From contig NZ_CALIAV010000044.1 in NCBI RefSeq assembly GCF_938045625.1, forward strand, positions 1 to 28,616: a stretch of 28,616 bases of DNA, read 5' to 3'. Each line of letters begins with the position of its first letter. The first letter of the stretch is position 1. Source of the stretch: an uncultured Campylobacter sp. (GTDB taxonomy: Bacteria; Campylobacterota; Campylobacteria; Campylobacterales; Campylobacteraceae). Made by a program: the position numbers and the translations under genes. This document shows positions 22,803-28,616 of the stretch, one piece after another. Under the pieces are notes generated by a model. That model did not search any database, had not been told where the DNA came from, and saw only the letters and a list, made by a program, of their open reading frames with translations.

Positions 22803-23198
22803 TTATTTCTCGCAGTCCTTTGCAGTTAGCTCCACTTTGCCAAAAAGCGCACCGTTTGGTATACGGTAGTTCATCACGATACTTTTTGCTTTTTGTAGCA
22901 CCATAAGGGTATTTTGATCAGAGCAAAAATCCTCCACCAAAAGCTCTTTCATAGTAGACGTAAATTCTTTTTTATATTCGTCCGAGATAGCTTCCCAGTC
23001 TATGTTTTGTGAGTTTTTAAAGACGTATTCGTAGGTGATTATCTCGTCTTTGCAACTTACTTCGGTAACCTTTATGTTATCGTCTTCTATTTGATTTAGC
23101 GCTGATTTGGCGCCGATGGTGGCTAGTCTTAGATACGGACTGCACTCGGCTCCCGCTAGACTCAAAGCCAGTGCACAAACGAGACAAATTTTTCTCAT
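22803..23198 (-). CDS. Exported four-cysteine protein, function unknown
   Basis: The family is not one I can name. It is 131 aa with a signal peptide (1-17, cleavage probably after AGA; the following ECS is not a good lipobox). Cysteines of the mature part are at 19, 49, 92 and 129, spaced 30, 43 and 37. The same spacing and the motifs VSC, YEYVF, DFCSD, YRIPN and VELTAKDCEK are shared with the membrane-anchored protein at 14064-14552, so the two appear to be paralogues with different anchoring. The start ATG overlaps the infC stop as ATGA, implying translational coupling to infC. The domain is probably periplasmic with two disulphides (inference). Confidence 0.72.
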   Translation of the reverse strand: MRKICLVCALALSLAGAECSPYLRLATIGAKSALNQIEDDNIKVTEVSCKDEIITYEYVFKNSQNIDWEAISDEYKKEFTSTMKELLVEDFCSDQNTLMVLQKAKSIVMNYRIPNGALFGKVELTAKDCEK

Positions 23199-23710
23199 CT
23201 CTTCGGCGTTACCAACATATTTACGTAGCGGCCTTCTAGCAGCGGCTCTTTATCGCGGTCAGAGACGTCTTTTACCATCTCCCAGACTTTTTGTAGCATC
23301 GCGACGCCCGCTTCCGGGTTGCTCATCTCGCGACCTTTTAAAAATACGCGAAATTTGACGTGTTTGCCGTCCTCTAGAAACTCAAGCGCATGCTTGACTT
23401 TGTAGTTGATGTCGTTTTGAGCGATTTTGACGGAGAGTTTAATTTCTTTTACTTCGATCGTTTTTTGCTTTTTCTTGGCCTCTTTTTGCTTTTTTTCCTG
23501 CTGGTAGCGGAATTTGCCGTAGTCCATTATCTTGCAAACTGGAGGTTTGGCATCAGGTGCGATTAGCACTAGATCAAGCCCCATTTTCTCGGCGATTTTC
23601 AAGGCCTCTACTCTTGGGATGACGCCGTATGCGGTGCCGTCGTCTCCCACGCATCTCACTTCGCTCGCTCTGATATCTTCGTTGAGCAACACTTCGTTTT
23701 CTTTAGCCAA
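23195..23710 (-). CDS. infC: Translation initiation factor IF-3
   Basis: IF-3 binds the 30S subunit, prevents premature 50S joining and checks the start codon and initiator tRNA. The 171-aa sequence has the usual N-domain (LLNEDIRASEVRCVGDDGTAYGVI), the lysine-rich linker (KFRYQQEKKQKEAKKKQK) and the C-domain (VKEIKLSVKIAQNDINYKVK, FRVFLKGREM, YVNMLVTPKR). The start is TTG at 23710. An in-frame TAA is the codon directly before it and the first ATG is at residue 43, so TTG is forced. AAGGA lies about ten bases upstream. It has its own promoter in the 172-bp gap after thrS and overlaps the next gene by ATGA. Confidence 0.97.
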   Translation of the reverse strand: MAKENEVLLNEDIRASEVRCVGDDGTAYGVIPRVEALKIAEKMGLDLVLIAPDAKPPVCKIMDYGKFRYQQEKKQKEAKKKQKTIEVKEIKLSVKIAQNDINYKVKHALEFLEDGKHVKFRVFLKGREMSNPEAGVAMLQKVWEMVKDVSDRDKEPLLEGRYVNMLVTPKR

Positions 23711-23741
23711 TTAGTTTTTTCCTTTAAGTTGAAATTTGTTG

Positions 23742-23747
23742 ATTATA
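23742..23747 (-). promoter_or_regulatory. -10 box of infC
   Basis: The minus strand reads GGATATAATC, a perfect TATAAT, 31 nt before the infC TTG. It would allow infC to be transcribed independently of thrS. Confidence 0.6.
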
Positions 23748-23821
23748 TCCAAAAATATTGTGTTTTTATTGTATTTTTCGTAGAAATTTATTGCACCGTG
23801 ATAATTTTTATAGATTTTGGT

Positions 23822-23845
23822 AAAAGCCAGGCTTAGCATAAAGCC
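23822..23845 (-). terminator. Possible terminator after thrS
   Basis: On the minus strand GGCTT-TATGCT-AAGCC is followed by TGGCTTTTA. The stem is only 5 bp and four bases separate it from the short T-run, so it is a weak or partial terminator. Confidence 0.35.
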
Positions 23846-23882
23846 GCGCCTAGCTCAAATTTAGCGGATTTTCGCTCCGGCT

Positions 23883-25703
23883 TCAAAAAGTTACCTCGGC
23901 GAGTTTTGATTTTAGAAGCCCTACGAATTCATCCAGCTTCATATCTTTTTGCTCCCTGGTCGTGCGGTCGCGCAGAGCGATAGCGCTATTTGCCACTTCA
24001 TTGTCGCCCAGCACCGCGATCATCGGCACGCGTTGTTTTTCCGCGGTACGGATGCGTTTGTTTAGACTCTCGTTTTTGCTAGCGATTTCGCTATCTACGC
24101 CGATTTTGCGTAGCTCTTTTGCGACGGTTTTAGCGTAGTCTAGGTGCGCATCGCTGATCGGCACGATGACTACTTGCGTCGGAGCTACGAAAAACGGCAG
24201 CTCGCCGCCGGTGTGCTCGATCAAAATACCGATAAACCTCTCAAAGCTTCCCAGTAGCGCGCGGTGTAGCATGACGGGCTGTTGGCGCTCGTTATTTGCG
24301 TCGATGTAGCCAAGATCAAAGCGCTCAGGTAGGTTAAAATCAACCTGGATCGTGCCGCACTGCCATTTTCTCTTTAGTGCGTCAGTGATTTTGATGTCGA
24401 TTTTCGGACCGTAGAATGCGCCACCGCCCTCGTCGATACCGTATTTAAACCCGTTTTCATCAAGCGCTTCTTTTAGAGCTTTCGTCGCCGTTTCCCAAAT
24501 TTCGTCCCCACCGATAGCTTTGGCCGGCTTGGTCGAAATTTCCATCTCGTAGTGGAAGCCGAAATTTTCCATTATTTTGCCGGCAAATTTTAAAATTTCT
24601 AGGATATTTTCTTTGATTTGGCTTGGCATACAAAAGATGTGCGAGTCGTCCTGGGCAAATTCGCGCACCCTGAAAAGTCCGTGTAAAACGCCGCTTTTTT
24701 CGTGGCGATGCACCACGCCGTATTCGAAAAATTTAAGCGGCAAATCGCGGTATGAGCGGATGTCTGACTGATAGACCTTGATGTGACCGACGCAGTTCAT
24801 CGGCTTTATGCCGTATTCGGCCTCGTCGATCGTCGTAAAGTACATATTTTCTTTATAGTTTGCGTAGTGGCCGCTCTTTTTCCATACGTCGGCTTTTAGT
24901 AGCTCTGGTCCGCGCACCGGCTCGTAGCCGCGGTCGCGGTGAGCTTTATATAAAATTTGCTCGAGTTTGGAGCGCAAACGTCCGCCGTTTGGTAACCAGA
25001 TCGGCAAACCACCACCCACTTCATCATCAAATGTAAATAGCTTCATCTCGACGCCAAGCTTTCTGTGGTCGCGTTTTTTGGCCTCTTCGATGATGTGGAT
25101 GTGCTCTTTTAGGCTCTCTTTGTCGGCAAATGCCGTACCGTAGATGCGGTTTATCATCTCGCGCGTCTCGTCGCCGCCAAGATACGCTCCGGCTACGCGC
25201 GTTAGTTTAAAGAATCTTAAAAATTTGGTATTTGGCAAATGCGGTCCGCGGCACAAATCCTCGAAATTTCCTTGCTTGTAGCTGCTGACTTCGCCCTCGG
25301 GGATGCGTTTTAGCACCTCTTGTTTTAGCTCGTCGTCTTTAAATTTATCGCTCATAAAGGCTTTTGTGGAGCTTGCTTTTACGATGTCAAGCTTTGCTTC
25401 GGCTAGCTCTTTCATCTTGGCCTCTATCGCCGCTAGATCTTCGTCACTAAGCTTGCTGTTAGCCTCATCGACCTTGAAATCATAATAAAATCCGTCCTCG
25501 ACATTTGGTCCGACGAAAAATTTGGCCTGCGGATAAAGCTCTTTGATAGCCTGCGCCATGAGGTGCGCACAGGAGTGCCTGATGACGTTTAGCGCGTCGG
25601 GGGAGTTGTCAAAATAAATCGGTTCTGCGGCGTTTTCTCGCCCGTTGATACTCTGGGTATCGACTATGTTTCCATCCAGTTTGTATGCGATGATATCGCT
25701 CAT
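23883..25703 (-). CDS. thrS: Threonyl-tRNA synthetase
   Basis: ThrS is a class II synthetase that charges tRNA-Thr and edits mischarged serine. Of 606 aa, the N-terminal TGS part is short (E. coli ThrRS is 642 aa and its editing motif lies about 30 residues later), which is usual in this group. The editing domain has HSCAHLMA (His43, His47) and DLCRGPHLP (about 149-157). Catalytic motifs and zinc ligands are present: MNCVGH (Cys), VVHRHEKSGVLHGLFRVREF (His, motif 2), and VMLHRALLGSFERF (His, motif 3). The C-terminal anticodon-binding domain starts near PFFVAPTQVVIVPI. The ATG follows AAAGGA. Its promoter core (about 25756-25769) resembles that of purM. infC follows in the same direction. Confidence 0.98.
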   Translation of the reverse strand: MSDIIAYKLDGNIVDTQSINGRENAAEPIYFDNSPDALNVIRHSCAHLMAQAIKELYPQAKFFVGPNVEDGFYYDFKVDEANSKLSDEDLAAIEAKMKELAEAKLDIVKASSTKAFMSDKFKDDELKQEVLKRIPEGEVSSYKQGNFEDLCRGPHLPNTKFLRFFKLTRVAGAYLGGDETREMINRIYGTAFADKESLKEHIHIIEEAKKRDHRKLGVEMKLFTFDDEVGGGLPIWLPNGGRLRSKLEQILYKAHRDRGYEPVRGPELLKADVWKKSGHYANYKENMYFTTIDEAEYGIKPMNCVGHIKVYQSDIRSYRDLPLKFFEYGVVHRHEKSGVLHGLFRVREFAQDDSHIFCMPSQIKENILEILKFAGKIMENFGFHYEMEISTKPAKAIGGDEIWETATKALKEALDENGFKYGIDEGGGAFYGPKIDIKITDALKRKWQCGTIQVDFNLPERFDLGYIDANNERQQPVMLHRALLGSFERFIGILIEHTGGELPFFVAPTQVVIVPISDAHLDYAKTVAKELRKIGVDSEIASKNESLNKRIRTAEKQRVPMIAVLGDNEVANSAIALRDRTTREQKDMKLDEFVGLLKSKLAEVTF

Positions 25704-25755
25704 TTTGTGTCCTTTTTATCGAAACATCTTTCTTACGCTGAAAGAATTGGGCTTG

Positions 25756-25769
25756 ATTTTAGCTAAAAT
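25756..25769 (-). promoter_or_regulatory. Palindromic promoter core of thrS
   Basis: ATTTTAGCTAAAAT is a perfect 14-bp palindrome whose minus-strand reading ends in the -10-like TAAAAT (25761-25756), about 53 nt before the thrS ATG. The same core, 16 bp long, lies at 13236-13251 in front of purM. Confidence 0.5.
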
Positions 25770-25853
25770 GTTTTTAAGCTTTACTTAATGTTTTATTTGA
25801 TTTGGGTTTAAACGGCGATCAAATTTGGGTTTTGAATATAGTATAATATATTG

Positions 25854-25985
25854 ATTAAATTTTAAATATTGATAAATCGGTAATATTCTCAATATAATTT
25901 ATTATATTTTAAGAAAACTATCGCTAATATTTCATCGAATGAATCATGCATTTATCTCGTCTTTGCATTGTTTTGATTCATTTTT
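25854..25985 (+). ncRNA. Candidate small RNA between thrS and tRNA-Val
   Basis: TATAAT boxes at 25842-25847 and 25893-25898 precede a dyad in which ATGAATCATGCA (25939-25950) faces TGCA and TGATTCAT (ending 25981), directly followed by TTTT. Promoter plus hairpin plus T-run could define a plus-strand RNA of 80-130 nt with no ORF. The region is AT-rich, so chance -10 boxes are likely, and nothing identifies a known RNA family. Confidence 0.25.
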
Positions 25986-25995
25986 CTCCCAAATT

Positions 25996-26021
25996 GCGCA
26001 AAGGAGTGGTTGCCTTTGCGC
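25996..26021. other. Perfect 9-bp hairpin
   Basis: GCGCAAAGG (25996-26004) and CCTTTGCGC (26013-26021) enclose an 8-nt loop AGTGGTTG. It is a GC-rich island in AT-rich DNA, 164 bp past the tRNA-Val 3' end. It could terminate either the candidate RNA or the tRNA transcript, though neither side has a good U-run. The rest of the 482-bp gap shows nothing else. Confidence 0.45.
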
Positions 26022-26185
26022 CTTAATCTTTAAATTTATTCCCAAAAAACCTGCATAAATTTGATGCTAACAAGTTAAATTTTAGAAAATAAATACATTT
26101 TGGCTTTAGTTTGCAAATTTGACGTATTGGATTTAAGATGCGAAATAAGTAAAATTTGATGAAATTTGAATCAAAAGAAGCGAAA

Positions 26186-26262
26186 TGGTGGCCCCGAATG
26201 GACTCGAACCATCGACCACTACCATGTCAAGGTAGTGCTCTACCAACTGAGCTACGGGACCA
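26186..26262 (-). tRNA. tRNA-Val (anticodon GAC)
   Basis: The 77-nt minus-strand sequence folds as a full cloverleaf. Acceptor TGGTCCC pairs with GGGGCCA (one G-U), followed by an encoded CCA. The D-arm contains AGCTCAGTTGGTAGAGC. The anticodon stem CTACC/GGTAG holds loop TTGACAT, anticodon GAC, reading GUC/GUU. The T-arm loop is TTCGAGT. Confidence 0.96.
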
Positions 26263-26283
26263 AAAAATGGAAATTTACCCAAA

Positions 26284-26289
26284 ATAATA
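26284..26289 (-). promoter_or_regulatory. Possible -10 box of tRNA-Val
   Basis: TATTAT on the minus strand, 22 nt before the tRNA 5' end. The gap from 26263 to 26596 otherwise holds the palindrome at 26487 and the promoter of the flavoprotein gene. Confidence 0.4.
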
Positions 26290-26486
26290 TTGAAATTAGC
26301 TTAAATTTTGCGATTTTTCGTAAAAAGCGAAATTTGAGAGCGATCGGATTTTGTCAAATTTGGCCCCGTTCTGCAATCTGAAAATAAAATTACATAAAAG
26401 ATTACACCTTAATAGAAAAACCTTGATAAATCTTAAAAATAAAATCTCATAAATTCATATCTTTTTAGTCAAATTTATATTAAACC

Positions 26487-26500
26487 CCCTAAATTTAGGG
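26487..26500. promoter_or_regulatory. 14-bp perfect palindrome upstream of the flavoprotein gene
   Basis: CCCTAAATTTAGGG is perfectly symmetric and centred about 77 bp before the predicted transcription start of the gene at 26597, an upstream activator-like position. It may be a regulator binding site. No regulator gene is visible nearby. Confidence 0.45.
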
Positions 26501-26558
26501 ATATCTTTGGTAGAGTAAATTTTTAATAAAACTCATAGCAAACTCACGATATTATAAC

Positions 26559-26564
26559 TATAAT
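26559..26564 (+). promoter_or_regulatory. -10 box of the flavoprotein gene
   Basis: A perfect TATAAT, 32 nt before the ATG. AAAGGAGG (26585-26592) is one of the strongest ribosome binding sites in the window, suggesting high expression. Confidence 0.65.
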
Positions 26565-26596
26565 GCTATTACGATATTTCATCCAAAGGAGGACGT

Positions 26597-28150
26597 ATGC
26601 AAGAGCAAATGTCAAGACGCGATTTGTTAAAGCTAGGTATGGCGGGTGCGGGTGCGCTAGCACTTGGTGCTGTAAATGTGCAAGCAAGCGCGTTAAACGC
26701 AAAAGACGTCAAATTTGACGAAGAGTGGGACGTGATCATCATCGGCTCGGGCTTTGCGGGGCTTGCGGCGGGCTTAAAAGCGGCGCAAAAAGGCAGCAAG
26801 GTACTAATCCTGGAAAAAATGGGTCGCATCGGTGGCAACTCCGTAATCAACGGCGGCGGCATGGCGGTCGCAAACAACCCGGTGCAAGCAAAAACCAACA
26901 TCAAAGATAGCAAAGAGCTATTTATCGCCGACTGTCTAAAAGCCGGCCTTGGTATCAACCACACCGAGCTTTTGGAGACATTGGTCGATCGCGGTATGGA
27001 CGCGTATAACTTCCTTCTTGAAAACGGCGTTCAGTTTAAAGAGCACTGCGCGCACTTCGGTGGTCACACGGTCGCTCGCTCGCTACTAACCACAAACGAT
27101 AGCGGCTCAGGCTACATCCAGCCGATGCTTGAGAAATTTGAAGCGCTAAAAGACAAGGGCTGCGAGCTTCGCCGCCGCGCCAAATTTGACGACTTCGTGC
27201 TAGATGACAGCGGCCGCGTCGTGGGCGTGACGATCAGAGAAGAGTATAGGTTCGACGATAAACTTTACAGCGACGACCTAGAAAACACTAGTGGCACGAA
27301 AAAAACACTAAAAGCAAACAAAGGCGTCGTTTTGGCAGCTGGCGGATTTTGCCGCGATAAGGCGTTTAGAAAGCTTCAAGACCCGCGCATACCTGATGAC
27401 GTCGATAGCACCAACCATCCGGGAGCGACTGCGGGCGCGCTACTAAAAGCATTTGAGATCGGCGCGTATCCGGTGCAAGTAGACTGGATCCAGTTTGGTC
27501 CGTGGGCGAGCCCGGACGAAAAGGGCTTTGGCACCGCTCCGATCCTAACTCAGCAAGGTACCTTTAAATACGGCATCGCGGTCGATATCCGCACGGGCAA
27601 GCGCTTTATGAACGAGCTAGCCGACCGCAAAACACGCGCGGACGCCGAGTTTAAAATTTTACGCGAAAAACCGGGCGCATATCCGATAACTTTCGCCGAC
27701 ACCAAAATGGCGTTTAAAGACCTAAGCGAAGAAATCATCCAAAAAGGCATGGGTAGTGGCAAGCTAGTCGGCGAGTGCGCTACGCTCGATGACATCGCTA
27801 AAAAATACGGCGTGCCTGCTGATGCGCTAAAAGAAACCGTCAAGAAATATAACGAAGGCGTTAAAGCCAAAAAAGACGAATTTGGCAAACAAGAAAGCGC
27901 GCTAAGCGAGATCAACGAGGCAGGACCGTTCTACGTCATCCGCCTATCGCCGAAGCCTCACCACACCATGGGCGGCCTAAAGATCAACGCCAAAGCCGAG
28001 GTTATCTCGAGCAAGACAAACAAACCGATCCCTGGCCTATATGCCGCAGGCGAGATCACGGGCGGTACGCACGGCGCGAGCAGACTCGGTACGGTTGCGA
28101 TAACCGATTGTATAGTGTTTGGGATGATTGCTGGAGAAAATCTAGCCTAA
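26597..28150 (+). CDS. Tat-exported FAD reductase, flavocytochrome c / fumarate reductase type
   Basis: This is probably a periplasmic FAD enzyme reducing fumarate or a related unsaturated acid (methacrylate, urocanate) as respiratory electron acceptor. A Tat signal is present: SRRDLLKLG at 6-14, then a hydrophobic stretch ending in VQASA. The FAD site follows: DVIIIGSGFAGLAAGLKAAQKG and LEKMGRIGGNS. Conserved catalytic-domain motifs include TNHPGATAGALL, RFMNELADRKTRAD, PKPHHTMGGL and a final GTHGASRLGTVAITDCIVFG. Of 517 aa, there is no CxxCH motif, so the haem domain found in Shewanella FccA is absent and a separate cytochrome must supply electrons. The exported protein starting at 28575 might be it, but only 14 codons are visible. 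Substrate is undetermined. Confidence 0.88.
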   Translation: MQEQMSRRDLLKLGMAGAGALALGAVNVQASALNAKDVKFDEEWDVIIIGSGFAGLAAGLKAAQKGSKVLILEKMGRIGGNSVINGGGMAVANNPVQAKTNIKDSKELFIADCLKAGLGINHTELLETLVDRGMDAYNFLLENGVQFKEHCAHFGGHTVARSLLTTNDSGSGYIQPMLEKFEALKDKGCELRRRAKFDDFVLDDSGRVVGVTIREEYRFDDKLYSDDLENTSGTKKTLKANKGVVLAAGGFCRDKAFRKLQDPRIPDDVDSTNHPGATAGALLKAFEIGAYPVQVDWIQFGPWASPDEKGFGTAPILTQQGTFKYGIAVDIRTGKRFMNELADRKTRADAEFKILREKPGAYPITFADTKMAFKDLSEEIIQKGMGSGKLVGECATLDDIAKKYGVPADALKETVKKYNEGVKAKKDEFGKQESALSEINEAGPFYVIRLSPKPHHTMGGLKINAKAEVISSKTNKPIPGLYAAGEITGGTHGASRLGTVAITDCIVFGMIAGENLA

Positions 28151-28160
28151 ATTTGCGGCG

Positions 28161-28194
28161 TCTTTTGAGCGTCTTTGAATGAGCTATAAAATTT
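28161..28194 (+). repeat. 25-bp dispersed repeat, copy 2 (after the flavoprotein gene)
   Basis: It matches 17441-17465 at 24 of 25 bases (A to T at the twelfth base) and is followed by ATAAAATTT instead of TAAAATTT. It directly abuts the terminator stem that follows. Confidence 0.6.
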
Positions 28195-28236
28195 CGGTCG
28201 GCGATAGGCTATATGCCTTATCTTGACCGAAATTTT
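28188..28236. terminator. Long bidirectional-type hairpin terminator after the flavoprotein gene
   Basis: AAAATTTCGGTC (28188-28199) and GACCGAAATTTT (28225-28236) are perfect 12-bp arms. Inside, GATAGGC (28203-28209) pairs with GCCTTATC (28215-28222) with one bulge. The A-run on one side and T-run on the other suit termination in both directions. It lies 37 bp after the stop. Confidence 0.75.
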
Positions 28237-28400
28237 CGTCGCAACATTCAAATCCATCTCAAAATACTTGCAAATCTTATTTTGTATCGCGGGTCGAATT
28301 TGGTCTGCGATACTTCGTTAAATTTGATGTGCGGCGCGGTAGCGCCAAATTTAAACCTGCGCGCAGTGCAGCAACTCCTCACGTCGTAGGGGATAGGGGA

Positions 28401-28454
28401 TTGTTAAGGGGGAAGGGAGCGACTTCGTAATTCAAGCCCCTTCCCCCTTAACAA
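28401..28454. repeat. 17-bp perfect inverted repeat with G-rich arm
   Basis: TTGTTAAGGGGGAAGGG (28401-28417) and CCCTTCCCCCTTAACAA (28438-28454) are exact inverted repeats around a 20-nt spacer. Upstream is the direct repeat TAGGGGATAGGGGAT (28387-28401). The arms are almost all purine or all pyrimidine and unlike anything else in the window. It may be a REP-like or mobile miniature element; no transposase or target duplication is visible. A small GC hairpin (GGCGC/GCGCC, 28333-28346) precedes it. Confidence 0.7.
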
Positions 28455-28531
28455 GAAGACAAATTTAAAGTTGTCGCGTATAGTGTGCTATGAAAATTAA
28501 AGACCAAATTTGCCGACTCAAATTTAACGAC

Positions 28532-28550
28532 AAAGAGAACGCGTCTCTTT
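28532..28550 (+). promoter_or_regulatory. Hairpin in the leader of the last gene
   Basis: AAAGAGA (28532-28538) and TCTCTTT (28544-28550) form a 7-bp stem over the loop ACGCG, 24 bp before the ATG at 28575. Confidence 0.4.
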
Positions 28551-28574
28551 AAATCCTCACAGAAAGGAATTCGC

Positions 28575-28616
28575 ATGAAACATAAAGCGTTTCTCGCCTT
28601 GTGCGCATCTATGCTA
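28575..28616 (+). CDS. Start of an exported protein, cut by the window end
   Basis: AAAGGA (28563-28568) precedes an ATG that opens MKHKAFLALCASML, the basic and hydrophobic beginning of a signal peptide. The remainder is outside the window. Given the position behind a haem-less flavocytochrome-type reductase, a periplasmic cytochrome c would be a natural partner, but 425 bp and a strong terminator separate the two, so they are not in one simple operon. Confidence 0.6.
   Translation, partial: MKHKAFLALCASML

Noticed and set aside
26166..26381. Plus-strand ORF containing PEWTRTIDHYH
   Set aside because: It is the antisense of tRNA-Val; this peptide is a well-known false annotation over tRNA genes.

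Overview
The window looks like a chromosomal segment of a high-GC Campylobacter of the oral group (C. showae / C. rectus / C. curvus type). The reasons are the separate rpmI-rplT and infC/thrS loci, the Tat-exported flavocytochrome-c-type reductase, a DUF4214 secreted giant protein, TATAAT promoters without a clear -35, and very frequent AAATTT words. The species is inferred from gene content and style, not from a database match.

Layout, left to right. 1-2300: TonB-dependent receptor, probably haem/iron, behind a possible Fur box. 2412-3627: rarA (TTG start). 3969-5381: AGCS Na+/alanine symporter. 5501-9952: 1483-residue repeat-rich secreted or surface protein with an N-terminal DUF4214-like region, a proline linker and a duplicated C-terminal type-I-secretion-like module. 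10123-10390: remnant of a secreted SnoaL-like protein, not annotated by simple ORF finding. 10575-11819 (-): M20 amidohydrolase. 12222-13205 (-) purM and 13278-13943 (+) coaE: divergent, both with TTG starts and interleaved promoters. 14064-14552 (-): membrane-anchored four-cysteine protein. 14710-15337 (-): rpmI-rplT. 15550-17048: C69 dipeptidase gene broken by a one-base frameshift just after its catalytic cysteine. 17133-20890: methionine region, with a long metE leader carrying a possible Met/Cys leader peptide, metE, and a divergent metF-like gene behind a GC-rich hairpin. 20899-22032: DUF3137 membrane protein. 22189-22515: small Sel1/Hcp-like secreted protein. 22803-25703 (-): thrS, infC (TTG start) and a second four-cysteine periplasmic protein overlapping infC by ATGA. 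26186-26262 (-): tRNA-Val(GAC). 26597-28150: Tat-exported FAD reductase. The window ends in the first 14 codons of another probably exported protein.

Functionally this is mostly core metabolism and translation (purM, coaE, metE, metF, rplT, rpmI, infC, thrS, tRNA-Val), with envelope and respiratory accessory genes between. I see no phage, IS element, CRISPR array or restriction system. The most novel leads are the pair of four-cysteine exported proteins at two loci, the domain architecture of the giant protein, the two decayed or broken genes, a set of strong intergenic hairpins and palindromes (notably the 17-bp perfect inverted repeat at 28401-28454), and the extreme density of AAATTT, which fits the RAATTY methylation motif linked to DNA uptake in C. 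jejuni.
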